A DNA stretch of 60,085 nucleotides from Xanthobacteraceae bacterium (lineage in GTDB: Bacteria > Pseudomonadota > Alphaproteobacteria > Rhizobiales > Xanthobacteraceae): assembly GCA_030038995.1 (NCBI GenBank), contig JASHQS010000176.1, positions 1 through 60,085 on the forward strand, in the 5' to 3' direction. Of the stretch, positions 27,052 to 37,028 are shown one piece after another. The translations under genes and the position numbers were made by a program. A model generated the notes under the pieces. It was not told the origin of the DNA. It worked only from the letters and a program-made list of their open reading frames with translations, and searched no databases. How positions within the stretch are numbered: position 1 is the first letter of the stretch; each line of letters opens with the position of its first letter.

Positions 27052-28428
27052 TCAATACGATTTTCTCACGCAGATCACCCGCACGACGGACTGATCCGTC
27101 GCACCCGGCCCGGTCGCAGGCGTAATGCCGTGCGCCGTTAAAAACGCGCGTATTGCGGCGGCCGGAATGAGAATCGACTGATTGCCGGACGCGGTCGATC
27201 CGGCGGCGAGCTGTGATTTCAATTCGACGACGCCAGCAACATTGCCCTGCGCATCGACTGCCGCGGCGCCGGAAAAACCCGGCGGCGGTGTCGGTTCGAC
27301 GACTTGGCCGCCGCGATGCGCCGCGGCATGCGTCACCGCGTCACCGCCGTGCTGCGCCCGCGGATCGGCGACGCCGATCAGCGTGAGAGCATCGCTTTCA
27401 CCGGCTGCGCCGGCGAGCGGCGCCGGCGCAAGATTGCGCGCACCGTAGAGCCGGAGCAACGCGAGATCGTCGGCGCCGTCATCCGCAATCCACACCGCGT
27501 GGCCGAATCCCGGCACCGTGATGGACTCGCAGTCGGAGGTGATTTGCCGCGACGCGACAAGAGCACCGCTGCGATCGGCCACGATCGCGGTGCCGTACGC
27601 GACCGCGGCGCGCTGTCCCGGCGGTGGCCCCGCATTCGGGTCGGGAAAACCCAAAAACGAGTCGGCCATCGCGATCGCCGCCGGCATCATCAGGCCCGCA
27701 TTCGCCTGATCGTACAGAATGGTGATGCCGCGGATTTCGCTGCCGCTTGAGTCGGCGCGGACCACGACGTTTTTCAGGCCCTGGGTGCCGGCCATGACGA
27801 ACCAGTCGGCATTGAGCGCGCTCGCTTCGGCGTGGCGCGTGCGCGGCCTCTTCTTTTCCTGATCGAACAGCGCCGGCAGCGATGCCTCGCGCAAGCGAAA
27901 AGTTTCGATCTCGATCTGGCCGCGTCCGGAACGCCAGCGGCTGCCGGTCAGCGACACGCCGGCGGGCGCCACGAGTTTTTCCGGCAAACCGAACCGCGCG
28001 CCGGTCGCCGGATCCTCGATCAAGCGCCAGCCCACCGCCTGCTGCGGTCCGGCCGCCAGCGCGGCGAGTTGCGCGCGCTGCTCCTGGTCGAGAATGCCGG
28101 TTTCCTTGCCGTTGTGACTCTGCTGAAAAAGTTTTACGGCCGCGATCGTCCGGTCGTCGATGTCGGCGCCGGGAAGCCCCTCGTAGTCGCCGATCCAGGC
28201 GAGGTTTGCTTGGACGGCAAGCTGTTCGGCCGCCGGCAGCGCCGCGTAAGCCTTGGCGATCGCCGCCGGGAGTTTTTTCGCGCTAGGCTTTTTCGACGCC
28301 GCTTTGCCGGCAACGTGCGCCGCAGCTTGGCCGCTCGGCTTGCGCCCCTTGACCGGCCGCGCCAGCGCCGCCGCTGGCGCGCTCGCCAGCGCAACAGCGA
28401 CGATGATGGCCGTCACCTTCGTGTTCAT
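27052..28428 (-). CDS. peptidoglycan-binding, trypsin-like peptidase-domain protein (probably inactive)
   Basis: An exported protein of about 458 aa. It has a signal peptide at residues 1-24 (chosen ATG at 28428; the longer frame to 28557 adds no homology) and a Lys/Ala-rich linker. A peptidoglycan-binding-like helical module follows at about residues 50-125 ('LAWIGDYEGLPGADIDDRTI'). After a middle region comes a C-terminal trypsin-like domain with the Asp ('DDLALLRLYG') and Ser ('PPGFSGAAAVDAQG') positions. Where the catalytic His belongs, in 'T(N/A)xHVV..C', the sequence reads 'VASRQITSDC', so the His appears to be Gln. It is likely a non-proteolytic, envelope-associated protein. Its neighbour in the divergent direction is a MoeB-like gene. 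Confidence 0.8.
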   Translation of the reverse strand: MNTKVTAIIVAVALASAPAAALARPVKGRKPSGQAAAHVAGKAASKKPSAKKLPAAIAKAYAALPAAEQLAVQANLAWIGDYEGLPGADIDDRTIAAVKLFQQSHNGKETGILDQEQRAQLAALAAGPQQAVGWRLIEDPATGARFGLPEKLVAPAGVSLTGSRWRSGRGQIEIETFRLREASLPALFDQEKKRPRTRHAEASALNADWFVMAGTQGLKNVVVRADSSGSEIRGITILYDQANAGLMMPAAIAMADSFLGFPDPNAGPPPGQRAAVAYGTAIVADRSGALVASRQITSDCESITVPGFGHAVWIADDGADDLALLRLYGARNLAPAPLAGAAGESDALTLIGVADPRAQHGGDAVTHAAAHRGGQVVEPTPPPGFSGAAAVDAQGNVAGVVELKSQLAAGSTASGNQSILIPAAAIRAFLTAHGITPATGPGATDQSVVRVICVRKSY

Positions 28429-28555
28429 CCCGGCACCCGGCGAATGAGGAAAGGATAGCCGAACGAGGCGCCGGCGCAATTTGGCAACGACCGCGTAACG
28501 GGCTGCCGCTTGACGGGCTCGCCCATCGGGCGTTCGGTTGCACGAAAGATACGCC

Positions 28556-29356
28556 ATGCTCAGCGCCGAGGAACTTGAACGCTATGCGCGGCACATCGTG
28601 CTGCACGAGGTCGGCGGGCCAGGCCAGGCCGCGCTCGGCCGTGCCCGCGTGCTGGTGATCGGCGCCGGCGGGCTGGGCGCGCCGGTGCTGCTCTATCTCG
28701 CCGCCGCCGGCGTCGGCACGCTCGGGGTGATCGACGACGACGTGGTCACGCTGTCGAATTTGCAGCGGCAAGTGATTCACGAAACGGCCGACGTCGGCGT
28801 GCCGAAAGTCGAGAGCGCCGCCGCAACTGTCCGCCGGCTCAATCCGCACGTCGCCGTCGAGCCGCATGGCACGCGCCTTGACGCCGGCAATGCGCTCGAC
28901 CTGATCAGCCGCTACGACATCGTCGCCGACGGCTCGGATAATTTCGCCACGCGCTATCTCGTCTCCGACGCCTGCTATTTCGCCAAAAAGCCGCTGGTGA
29001 CCGCGGCGCTCGGCAGCTTCGATGCCACATTGACCACGATCCGCGCCCACGAGCGCGGCGCCGACGGCAGGCCCAATCCGACCTATCGCTGCCTGTTTCC
29101 CGAACCGCCGCCGCCGGGCAGCGTGCCGGCTTGCGCCGAGGCCGGCGTCTTGGGCGCGCTCGCCGGCGTCATCGGCTCGATGATGGCGCTCGAAATCATT
29201 CGCGAGATCGTCGGCTTCGGCGAAGGCTTGGTCGGACGCCTGGTCATGGTCGATGCCCGCGCGATGCGCTTCGAGACGCTGCGCTACCAATGGGACCCGA
29301 CCAACCCGCTCTCCGGAGTGAAGCCGACGATCCGCGATCTGTCGGGGCATCTCTAG
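28556..29356 (+). CDS. moeB: HesA/MoeB/ThiF-family adenylyltransferase
   Basis: A 266-aa E1-like enzyme that adenylates the C-terminal Gly of a ubiquitin-like sulfur carrier (MoaD or ThiS type). The nucleotide-binding 'VLVIGAGGLGAPVLLYLAAA', 'SNLQRQVIHETADVG', 'IVADGSDNFATRYLVSDACY' and 'PACAEAGVLGALAGVIGS' are in place. Only one Cys remains of the first zinc-knuckle pair ('TYRCLFP'), and the C-terminal CxxC is absent, so zinc may not be bound as in E. coli MoeB. The start at ATG 28556 fits 'MLSAEELERYARH', the family's usual beginning. No carrier protein gene is adjacent. MoeB versus ThiF cannot be separated with certainty. Confidence 0.88.
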   Translation: MLSAEELERYARHIVLHEVGGPGQAALGRARVLVIGAGGLGAPVLLYLAAAGVGTLGVIDDDVVTLSNLQRQVIHETADVGVPKVESAAATVRRLNPHVAVEPHGTRLDAGNALDLISRYDIVADGSDNFATRYLVSDACYFAKKPLVTAALGSFDATLTTIRAHERGADGRPNPTYRCLFPEPPPPGSVPACAEAGVLGALAGVIGSMMALEIIREIVGFGEGLVGRLVMVDARAMRFETLRYQWDPTNPLSGVKPTIRDLSGHL

Positions 29357-29372
29357 CAGGCTGCGGCGCGTA

Positions 29373-31112
29373 TCAGTGCGATTCCGGCGCGGGCGCCGCA
29401 GGGACGGACATCTGGCCGACGATTTCGGACGCCGAGCGCAACGCCTTGAGCGGATCGACAAGACCGGCGCCGAACTGCGGGTTGATGCCGTTCGATCCGA
29501 GGTGCTTGGCGGTGTCCACGAGAATGGCGCGAATTTCCTCCGGCGTGCGCGACGGCTCCTCCGCCAGCAACAAAGCCGCGACGCCGCTGACATGGGCGCT
29601 CGCCACCGAGGTGCCGGTCGTGAGCTGCACGCCGCCGTCGGGTGCCGGCACCAGAACATTCACGCCCGGCGCCGCGACCGCGACATAAGAGCCCTGGTTG
29701 GCGTCGGAAAACAGGCGATCGTGCTCGTCGGTCGCGGTGACGGCCATGACGTTCGGATCGGCGCCCGGATAAAGCGGCGGCGATTGCGCGCCGGCGTTGC
29801 CGGCGGCGGCCACGATCAGGATGCCCTTCTCGCGGGCGACCTGCAGCTCCTGCGCCAGCGCCGGATCGTGCGGGCCGGCAAAGCTCATGTTGATGATCTT
29901 GGCGCCATGCTGGATCGCATAATCGACGCCGCGGATGATTTTGGCCGACGTCGCCTCGGGCGTTCCGGTTCCGGCAAAGGCGCAGATCGCCATGATCCTG
30001 GCGCTCGGCGCGACGCCCACAAGGCCGACGTAAGAGGCGATGGCACCGGCCATGCCGGTGCCATGCGCGTCAGGCGGCGCGCCGGCGCCGCAGCCGGCGT
30101 CGTAAGTGCCGGCGATCCTGCCGGCGAAGTCGGGTTGCCTGGTGTCGACGCGCGAGTCGATCAAGGCGATGAGGACGTCGTTGCCCGTGGTGATCCGGTG
30201 CGCGGCGTTAAGGTGCAGTTTCGCCACGACGTATTGCGCCGGCTCGCCGCGGTCGGCGCCGCCTTGATCTTCACTGCGACCCGCGCCCTGAACCTGAGTG
30301 AGACCATAGGTATAGTTCGGCTGCGCCGAGGCGTTGAGCCCGGCAGCGTCGATCTGGCGGATCACGTCGGCGACCGGCCGTCCGTTATTGATGCGCAACG
30401 TATAGACGGTGCGGCGCAGCGCGCCGATTGTCTGCTGCGCCTCGATGGCAAGGCCGAGGCGCTGGGCGATGGCGGCGATCTCTTGCGGCGTCTTGGCGGC
30501 GGCAAACTGCAACACGACTTCGTTGGAGCGGAAGCGCGTTTCGCCGATCGGCGGCAGGCCCGAACCGGGCGGCAGCGGCATGACGCGCATGTCGATCAGA
30601 CGCCGGCCCGGCGGCGCGCCGTTGCCGCCCCGGCCGCCGTTGGCGAGGCTGCCGATGCGGGCATTGCCGCGGCCGAAGAATTGCTGGCGCGACCCCATCG
30701 GCGGCGCCGACGCCGCGGACAACCGGCGGCCCGCGTCGGGCATGCGCGCCGTCCCGGTCCGCCACGACGGCACCGTCATGAATGGGCGCGCTCGCGGACC
30801 GAGGGCGCCGCCATTCGGGCCGTTCGAAAAAGAAGCTGACGCGTTGCGCGGTTGCCGGCCGAACGGCGGCCGGCCGATCGCCAAACCGTTGCCGCGCTGC
30901 TGATTGTTTCCCGGCCCCATGCGACGTCCGAAATTTTGTTGCCGGGGCAGACCTCGCCAGAAGGCAGGCGGACGCGGCGCGGCGCGTTGATGCTGCACGA
31001 CGCGTTTGGCCGGCGGCTTGGCTTCGGCGGTCGCGGCTGAGGAAACAACAACGCCAATGCCGAGCAGACCGACGACGAGCAGTCCGCAAGCGCTCCGCGA
31101 TGGGGCTGGCAT
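29373..31112 (-). CDS. S8 family (subtilisin-like) serine peptidase, exported
   Basis: A protein of about 579 aa. The signal peptide runs from the ATG at 31112 (hydrophobic core 'LLVVGLLGIGVVV', likely cleavage after 'ATAEA'). An Arg/Pro/Gly-rich, low-complexity segment of about 150 residues follows. An inhibitor-like region comes next ('LGLAIEAQQTIGALRRTVY'), then the catalytic domain with Asp in 'LIALIDSRVD' (about 319), His in 'DAHGTGMAG' (about 350) and Ser in 'TTGTSVASAH' (about 500). All triad residues are present. It is convergent with moeB, with 16 bases between the stops. It probably acts in the periplasm or at the surface; the substrate is unknown. Confidence 0.9.
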   Translation of the reverse strand: MPAPSRSACGLLVVGLLGIGVVVSSAATAEAKPPAKRVVQHQRAAPRPPAFWRGLPRQQNFGRRMGPGNNQQRGNGLAIGRPPFGRQPRNASASFSNGPNGGALGPRARPFMTVPSWRTGTARMPDAGRRLSAASAPPMGSRQQFFGRGNARIGSLANGGRGGNGAPPGRRLIDMRVMPLPPGSGLPPIGETRFRSNEVVLQFAAAKTPQEIAAIAQRLGLAIEAQQTIGALRRTVYTLRINNGRPVADVIRQIDAAGLNASAQPNYTYGLTQVQGAGRSEDQGGADRGEPAQYVVAKLHLNAAHRITTGNDVLIALIDSRVDTRQPDFAGRIAGTYDAGCGAGAPPDAHGTGMAGAIASYVGLVGVAPSARIMAICAFAGTGTPEATSAKIIRGVDYAIQHGAKIINMSFAGPHDPALAQELQVAREKGILIVAAAGNAGAQSPPLYPGADPNVMAVTATDEHDRLFSDANQGSYVAVAAPGVNVLVPAPDGGVQLTTGTSVASAHVSGVAALLLAEEPSRTPEEIRAILVDTAKHLGSNGINPQFGAGLVDPLKALRSASEIVGQMSVPAAPAPESH

Positions 31113-31274
31113 GGCGTTCCCCCGGCCGCACGATCCGGTCATGCTATCACTGCGAATGCGGCCAAATCTAGATTTTCCAGAATCAGCGCCGGCCGGAAGC
31201 GGCGTCAAAGGCGCAGATGATCTTGCCGGCGCCCATTGAGCGCGACAGCGCCGCGACAGGTGATTCGAGCTCTG

Positions 31275-31901
31275 TCACCTCGCCTGCGCGTGGTAGACGC
31301 TGTTCGGCCGCATGTCGGTCGCCGCGGCGACGCGGTTCGTCATGTTGAAGAAGCCGGCCACCGCGGCGATGTCCCAGATGTCGCGGTCGGAAAAGCCGGC
31401 GCGGCGCAGCGCCGCGCGGTCGTCTTCCTCGACGAGCCACGGCTCGGCAGTCAGCTTGACGGCGAAATCGAGCATGGCGCGCTCGCGGGCCGACAGCCGT
31501 GCGGCGCGATAGTTCATCGCCATCAATTCGCCGAGCACCGGATCGCCGGCGAGCTGGCGCACCGCGGCGCCGTGGGCGACCAGGCAATAATAGCAGCGGT
31601 TCTGCGCCGAGACCGCGACCGCGATCATCTCGCGCTCGAGCTTGCTCAGGCCGGACGGCGCCAGCATCAGATCGTTGTACATGGCGACGAACGCGGCGAG
31701 CTTCGCCATGTCGAAGGCGTAGGCCGTCAGCACGTTGGGCACGAAGCCGAGTTTTTCTTCGCATTTGGCAAAATAGGCCGCCATCTCGGGCGACAGCGGC
31801 GCCGGTTCGAGCGCCAGCGCCGTGACCGTGGTGTCGTCGCCGGCCGCGGCACTCGGCCGCGCGGTCGCCGGCCGGGCTTTGCGATTGGGTTGCTTGGCCA
31901 T
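31275..31901 (-). CDS. AhpD-like / carboxymuconolactone decarboxylase family peroxidase-related protein
   Basis: A 208-aa protein of the peroxidase-related AhpD-like group. The redox motif is 'CYYCLVAHGAAV' (CxxC with the following His). Typical preceding text is 'LEREMIAVAVSAQNR', and typical C-terminal text is 'FSDRDIWDIAAVAGFFNMTN'. It is expected to act as a thiol-dependent (hydro)peroxidase or reductase. An Ala/Pro-rich N-terminal tail of about 30 residues precedes the domain and is not a signal peptide. An AGGGG site lies just upstream of the ATG. A REP-like palindrome separates it from the divergent glutamate dehydrogenase gene. Confidence 0.9.
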   Translation of the reverse strand: MAKQPNRKARPATARPSAAAGDDTTVTALALEPAPLSPEMAAYFAKCEEKLGFVPNVLTAYAFDMAKLAAFVAMYNDLMLAPSGLSKLEREMIAVAVSAQNRCYYCLVAHGAAVRQLAGDPVLGELMAMNYRAARLSARERAMLDFAVKLTAEPWLVEEDDRAALRRAGFSDRDIWDIAAVAGFFNMTNRVAAATDMRPNSVYHAQAR

Positions 31902-31923
31902 AGGGACCCCTTTGATATGGAAT

Positions 31924-32025
31924 CGTCATTCCGGGGCCGAGCGAAGCGAGGAGCCCGGAATCCATAACCCCCGCGCTGGGCTTATGGATTCCGGACTCGC
32001 CGCTTCGCGGCGATCCGGAATGACG
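31924..32025. repeat. REP-like palindrome with CGTCATTCCGG/CCGGAATGACG ends
   Basis: Terminal arms 'CGTCATTCCGG' and 'CCGGAATGACG' enclose a second inverted pair, 'CCCGGAATCCATAA' and 'TTATGGATTCCGG'. The same type recurs at 52878-52934. It lies in the divergent promoter region between the AhpD-like gene and gdh. Confidence 0.85.
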
Positions 32026-32106
32026 GCGACAAGTATAAACTCGCCGTAGCGGATATGCGCGCCGCGCGGGTATGATTGGCAGAACGAATCGCAGCGCGGA
32101 GCGCGC

Positions 32107-35100
32107 ATGGCTATCCAGGACACCCATAGCGACGAGGCCCTTAACGCTCCCTCGCTCCTCGGCGCGGCGGCCGCGGCGCTGGCGCTGCGCGAACCCGGCG
32201 TCCCTGCCGATTTTCTCGGCAAATTTTTCGGCCGCGCCGCACCGGAGGATTTGCAGCGCTACCGGCCCGACCAGCTCGCCGCGATCGCCGATCATGCCTG
32301 GGCGTGCTTTGCCGAGCGCCTGCCGGCGACCGCCAAGGTGCGGCTTGCGCCGGCCGGCATGATCGCGGGCGTAGCGGCGCTCGACATCGTCAACGACGAC
32401 ATGCCGTTCCTGGTCGATTCGGTTCTCGGCGAGCTCAACGAACGCGGCCTCGCCGTTTCGTTCCTGGTGCATCCGGTGTTTTTGGTCGAGCGCAATGATG
32501 CTGGAGCGCTCGTCGGCTTCGAAGCCGGCCGCCGCGGCGAGGGCCGCCGCGAAAGTTTTATTCACATCCACATCGACGGCCTGGAAGACGCCGCCGTGAT
32601 GGCGGAGGTCGCCCGCGCGCTTGAAGACATTCTCGGCGAGATCCGCGTCTGCGTGCAGGACTGGCAGCCGATGCTCACGCGCGCGCGCGCGATCATTGCC
32701 GATCTAAGAACGAATCCGCCGCCGCTGCCGGTCGACGAGATCGCCGAGGCGGTGCAGTTTCTCGAGTGGCTGGCCGGCGACAATTTCACCCTGCTCGGCT
32801 CGCGCGACTATGCCTACACCGACGACGAGCAGGCGCTGCAGCCGATGTTCGACACCGGACTCGGCCTCCTTCGCTCGCGGCAGATGCGGCTGCTGCGCCG
32901 CGGCAACCAGCTCGTCAGCATCACCCCGGAGATCCGCGAATTCCTCGAAGAGCCGCGGCTCCTCATCGTCGCCAAGACGGCGGTGCGCGCGCGCATTCAC
33001 CGCCGCGTCAACATGGACTATGTCGGCGTCAAGCGCTTCGACGCCGAGGGCCGGCTGATCGGCGAGCGGCGGTTCTGCGGGCTGTTCACCTCGACCGCCT
33101 ATACGCGCTCGACCCGCGCCATTCCGTATCTGCGCCGCAAGGTCGATCACATCATCCGCCGCGCTGGCTTCGATGCGCGCAGTCATTCCGGCAAGGCGCT
33201 GGTCAACGTGCTGGAGACCTATCCGCGCGACGAATTGTTTCAGATCGACGAAGACACGCTGTACCGCTTCGCGCTGACGATCCTGCAGCTCGACGAGCGG
33301 CCGCGGGTGCGCGTGCTGCCGCGGCGCGACCGTTTCGACCGCTTCGTCTCGATTCTGGTCTTCGTGCCGCGCGACCGCTACGACAGCCGGGTGCGGGCGC
33401 AGATCGGCGACTACCTTGCCGCAACCTACAAGGGGCGGCTGCGCGCCTTCTATCCGTTCTTCACCGAAGGCCCGCTGGTGCGCGTCCACTTCATCATCGG
33501 CCGCTACGAGGGCGCGACGCCCAATCCGGATGCGGCCGAGCTCGACCGCGCGGTCGAAGCGATCGTGCGCAGTTGGGTCGATGGCCTCGAAGAGGCGATC
33601 GATGCCGGGCGCCGGGCCGACGCGGCGCGCGCGCTGTTCGCCCGTTATCGCGACGCCTTTCCGATCGACTATCGCGAGATTTATCCGGCGGCGATCGCGC
33701 TTGCCGACATAAGCCTCATCGAGGCGCTGTCGCCGGCGCATCCGCTGGGCGTCGATCTCTATCGCGATGCGGCGATGACGCCGGCAGCCGCCGGCCTGAA
33801 GGTTTTCAGCCTGGGGCGGCCGATCCCGCTGTCCGAGCGCGTGCCGGTTCTGGAAAACATGGGTTTTCGCGTGGTCGACGAGCGGACCTATCCGATCCGC
33901 CCGCACGGCGCCGCCGCGGTGTGGTTTCACGACATGACGCTCGAGACCGCCTCGGGCGAGGCGATCGAGCTTGCCGCGCGCAAGGATCAGCTCGAAGCGT
34001 GCTTTCTCGCGGTGATGGCAGGCGCCGCCGAGAACGACGGCTACAACGCGCTGGTACTCGCGGCCGGCCTGGCATGGCGCAACGTCGCGGTGGTCCGCAC
34101 CATTTCGCGCTTTCTGCGGCAAATTCGCGTGCCCTATTCGCAAGACTACATGTGGGGCACGCTGCGCCGGCACCCGCGCATCGCCGCCGCGATCGTGGCG
34201 CTGTTTCACGTCCGGTTCGCGCCGCGCCGCGCCGTGGCCGAAGCGACACGCGCGGCCAACGAGGCGGCCATCTCGGCGACGATCGAGACGGCGTTGCAGG
34301 CCGTGTCGAGCCTCGACGAGGACCGCATCCTGCGCCACTTCCTCAACGCGGTGACGGCCGCGGTCCGCACCAATTTCTATCAGGTCGATGAGAACGGCGG
34401 CGCCAAGGAGCCGATCGCGATCAAATTCGCAAGCCGCAAGATCGACGGCATGCCCCTGCCGCGGCCGCTCTACGAGGTGTTCGTCTACTCGCCGCGCGTC
34501 GAGGCGCTGCACTTGCGCTTCGGCAAGGTCGCGCGCGGCGGTATCCGCTGGTCGGACCGGCCGCAGGATTTTCGCACCGAGATTTTGGGCCTGGTCAAGG
34601 CGCAGAACGTCAAGAACGCGGTGATCGTGCCGGTCGGCGCCAAGGGCGGCTTCGTGCCCAAACACCTCAAGCCGGGCGATACGCGCGAGGCGATCCAGGC
34701 CGAAGGCGTCGCCACCTACAGGATCTTCATCTCCACGCTGCTCGACATCACCGACAATATCGGGCTCGGCAGCACCGGCGTCATTCCGCCGGCCAACGTG
34801 GTACGCCGCGACGGCGACGATCCGTATCTCGTCGTTGCTGCCGACAAGGGCACGGCGGCGTTCTCCGATATCGCCAACGAGCTTGCGGCGGCCCACGATT
34901 ACTGGCTCGGCGACGCCTTCGCCTCCGGCGGCTCGGCCGGTTACGACCACAAGAAGATCGGCATCACCGCGCGCGGCGCCTGGGAATCGGTCAAACGACA
35001 CTTCCGCGAGATGGATATCGACATTGCGGCGCGGCCGTTCACCGTGGTCGGCGTCGGCGACATGTCGGGCGACGTGTTCGGCAACGGCATGCTGCGCGAG

Positions 35101-36921
35101 AAGACGATCCGGCTCGTCGCCGCGTTCGATCACCGCGACATCTTCATCGATCCGGAGCCGGATGCCGAACGCAGCTTTGCCGAACGCCGGCGGCTGTTCG
35201 GGCTGCCGCGCTCAAGCTGGCAGGACTTCGACAAGAGCTTGTTGTCACCGGGCGGCGGCATCTATTCGCGCGCCGCCAAGGACATCCGGCCGTCGCCGCA
35301 GGCGCAGAAGCTGTTCGGCGTCGGCGAACACCTCACGCCGCATGAACTGATGCGCGCCATCCTCAGGACGCCCGTCGATCTCATCTACTTCGGCGGCATC
35401 GGCACCTACGTGCGCGCCGCCGACGAGACCGATGAATCCGTCGGCGACCGCGCCAACGACGCGATCCGCGTTGCCGGCGCCGAGCTGCGCTGCAAGGTGA
35501 TCGGCGAAGGCGCCAATCTCGGCATGACGCAGCGCGGGCGCGTCGAGGCGGCAGCGCGCGGTATCAGGCTCAACACCGACGCCATCGACAATTCCGCCGG
35601 CGTCAACACCTCCGACGTCGAGGTCAACATCAAGATCGCGCTCAGCATCCCGCTGCGCGACGGCCGCCTCGCGCTCCGCGAGCGCGACGCGCTGCTCGCC
35701 GCCATGACCGACGACGTCGCCGCGCTGGTATTGCGCAACAATGACCTGCAGCCGCTCGCCATCTCGCTCGCCGAGCGGCGCGGCATGGAGGATTTCGGCT
35801 TTCTGCAGCGGCTCATCCAACATCTGGAAGCGCGGCAAATGCTCGACCGCGCGGTCGAATACCTGCCCGACGACGCCGCGCTCGCCGAGCGCCAGCGCCG
35901 CTCGCAGCCGTTCACGCGGCCGGAACTCGCCGTGCTGCTCGCCCATGCCAAACTGTCGCTCTACGAGGACCTGCTGGAATCGGCGGTGCCGGACGATCCG
36001 TATCTCGGCCGCGAAATGGTCCGCTATTTCCCGAAGGCGATCGTCGAGCGTTTCCCGGATGCGCTGGAACATCATCGGCTGCGCCGCGAGATCATCGCAA
36101 CCCAGCTCGGCAACTCGATGATCAACCGCGGCGGGCCGTCGCTCGTGGTGCGCATCGCCGACCAGACCGGCGCCGCGCCCGCCGCCATCGCCTGGGCATT
36201 CGCCGCGGTGCGCGACAGCTACGCGATGTCGGCGCTCAACAGCGCCATCGACGAACTCGACAATAAAATCTCCGGCAAGGCGCAGCTCGACCTCTATGCC
36301 GCGGTGCAGGATCTGCTGCTCGACCGCATCGTCTGGTTCCTGCGCAACGTCGATGTCACCAAGGGTCTCGCCGAGGTGGTGAGCCATTATCGCGACGGCG
36401 TCGATGCGGTGGCGACGTGCCTTCATGGCGCGCTCTCCGCGGACGGCTTGCGGGCGCGCGCGGCGCGGCGGAGCGAATTTGTCGCCGCCGGCGTCCCCGA
36501 GCCGCTCGCCGGCCGCATCGCCGACCTCGGCCCGCTCGCCGCGGCGCCGGACATCGTGCTGGTCGCCGACCGCACCGCAAAGCCGATCGGCGAGGTCGCG
36601 TCGAGCTATTTTGCCGCCGGCGCGTTCTTCCGCCTCGACCGCATCGCCAGCGCCGCCCGCGCCATCGCGGTCGGCGATTATTTCGACCGGCTGGCGCTCG
36701 ACCGCGCGCGTGACTCGATCGGCGAAGCCGAGCGCCGGCTCACCGCCGCGATGGTCGGCGGCGGCGCGGTCGGCGCCGCGGCGGTGGAGGCATGGGTGGC
36801 GCCGCGCCGCGCCGAAGTGGAGCGCGTGCGCGCGGCCATCCACGAGATTGCCGGGTCGGGATTGACGGTGTCGAAGCTTTCCGTGGCCGCCAGCCTGCTC
36901 GGCGACTTGGCCAAGAACTGA
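32107..36921 (+). CDS. gdh: NAD-specific glutamate dehydrogenase, large (180-kDa) type
   Basis: A 1604-aa enzyme of the large GDH class, oxidatively deaminating glutamate to 2-oxoglutarate with NAD. Such enzymes are normally about 1600 residues. N-terminal ACT-like regulatory segments come first ('DMPFLVDSVLGELNERGLAV', 'VNMDYVGVKRFD'). The catalytic core begins near residue 800: 'KVARGGIRWSDRPQDFRTEI', the catalytic-lysine stretch 'VIVPVGAKGGFVPK', then 'IGVGDMSGDVFGNGML'-like text ('VGVGDMSGDVFGNGML') and 'VIGEGANLGMTQRGR'. The gene is single and codon use is native. An ATG at 32107 opens the frame, without an outstanding ribosome site. A perfect 10-bp hairpin lies 44 bases past the stop. 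Confidence 0.97.
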   Translation: MAIQDTHSDEALNAPSLLGAAAAALALREPGVPADFLGKFFGRAAPEDLQRYRPDQLAAIADHAWACFAERLPATAKVRLAPAGMIAGVAALDIVNDDMPFLVDSVLGELNERGLAVSFLVHPVFLVERNDAGALVGFEAGRRGEGRRESFIHIHIDGLEDAAVMAEVARALEDILGEIRVCVQDWQPMLTRARAIIADLRTNPPPLPVDEIAEAVQFLEWLAGDNFTLLGSRDYAYTDDEQALQPMFDTGLGLLRSRQMRLLRRGNQLVSITPEIREFLEEPRLLIVAKTAVRARIHRRVNMDYVGVKRFDAEGRLIGERRFCGLFTSTAYTRSTRAIPYLRRKVDHIIRRAGFDARSHSGKALVNVLETYPRDELFQIDEDTLYRFALTILQLDERPRVRVLPRRDRFDRFVSILVFVPRDRYDSRVRAQIGDYLAATYKGRLRAFYPFFTEGPLVRVHFIIGRYEGATPNPDAAELDRAVEAIVRSWVDGLEEAIDAGRRADAARALFARYRDAFPIDYREIYPAAIALADISLIEALSPAHPLGVDLYRDAAMTPAAAGLKVFSLGRPIPLSERVPVLENMGFRVVDERTYPIRPHGAAAVWFHDMTLETASGEAIELAARKDQLEACFLAVMAGAAENDGYNALVLAAGLAWRNVAVVRTISRFLRQIRVPYSQDYMWGTLRRHPRIAAAIVALFHVRFAPRRAVAEATRAANEAAISATIETALQAVSSLDEDRILRHFLNAVTAAVRTNFYQVDENGGAKEPIAIKFASRKIDGMPLPRPLYEVFVYSPRVEALHLRFGKVARGGIRWSDRPQDFRTEILGLVKAQNVKNAVIVPVGAKGGFVPKHLKPGDTREAIQAEGVATYRIFISTLLDITDNIGLGSTGVIPPANVVRRDGDDPYLVVAADKGTAAFSDIANELAAAHDYWLGDAFASGGSAGYDHKKIGITARGAWESVKRHFREMDIDIAARPFTVVGVGDMSGDVFGNGMLREKTIRLVAAFDHRDIFIDPEPDAERSFAERRRLFGLPRSSWQDFDKSLLSPGGGIYSRAAKDIRPSPQAQKLFGVGEHLTPHELMRAILRTPVDLIYFGGIGTYVRAADETDESVGDRANDAIRVAGAELRCKVIGEGANLGMTQRGRVEAAARGIRLNTDAIDNSAGVNTSDVEVNIKIALSIPLRDGRLALRERDALLAAMTDDVAALVLRNNDLQPLAISLAERRGMEDFGFLQRLIQHLEARQMLDRAVEYLPDDAALAERQRRSQPFTRPELAVLLAHAKLSLYEDLLESAVPDDPYLGREMVRYFPKAIVERFPDALEHHRLRREIIATQLGNSMINRGGPSLVVRIADQTGAAPAAIAWAFAAVRDSYAMSALNSAIDELDNKISGKAQLDLYAAVQDLLLDRIVWFLRNVDVTKGLAEVVSHYRDGVDAVATCLHGALSADGLRARAARRSEFVAAGVPEPLAGRIADLGPLAAAPDIVLVADRTAKPIGEVASSYFAAGAFFRLDRIASAARAIAVGDYFDRLALDRARDSIGEAERRLTAAMVGGGAVGAAAVEAWVAPRRAEVERVRAAIHEIAGSGLTVSKLSVAASLLGDLAKN

Positions 36922-36965
36922 GAGTCTTCAAAGCCTTGGCGACGCTACGCGCGGCTGCCACAAAA

Positions 36966-37000
36966 AAGAACCCCAAGCAGGGTACGCGCCTGGGGTTCTT
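36966..37000. terminator. bidirectional hairpin terminator
   Basis: A perfect 10-bp stem, AAGAACCCCA (36966-36975) with TGGGGTTCTT (36991-37000), and a 15-base loop. The T-tract (six T) lies on the minus strand, so the best termination is of minus-strand transcripts coming from the molybdopterin hydroxylase gene. The plus-strand arm ends TTCTT and could also end the gdh message. Confidence 0.75.
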
Positions 37001-37028
37001 CGAGTCGTTGCCTCAACTTTAGGCTTAT

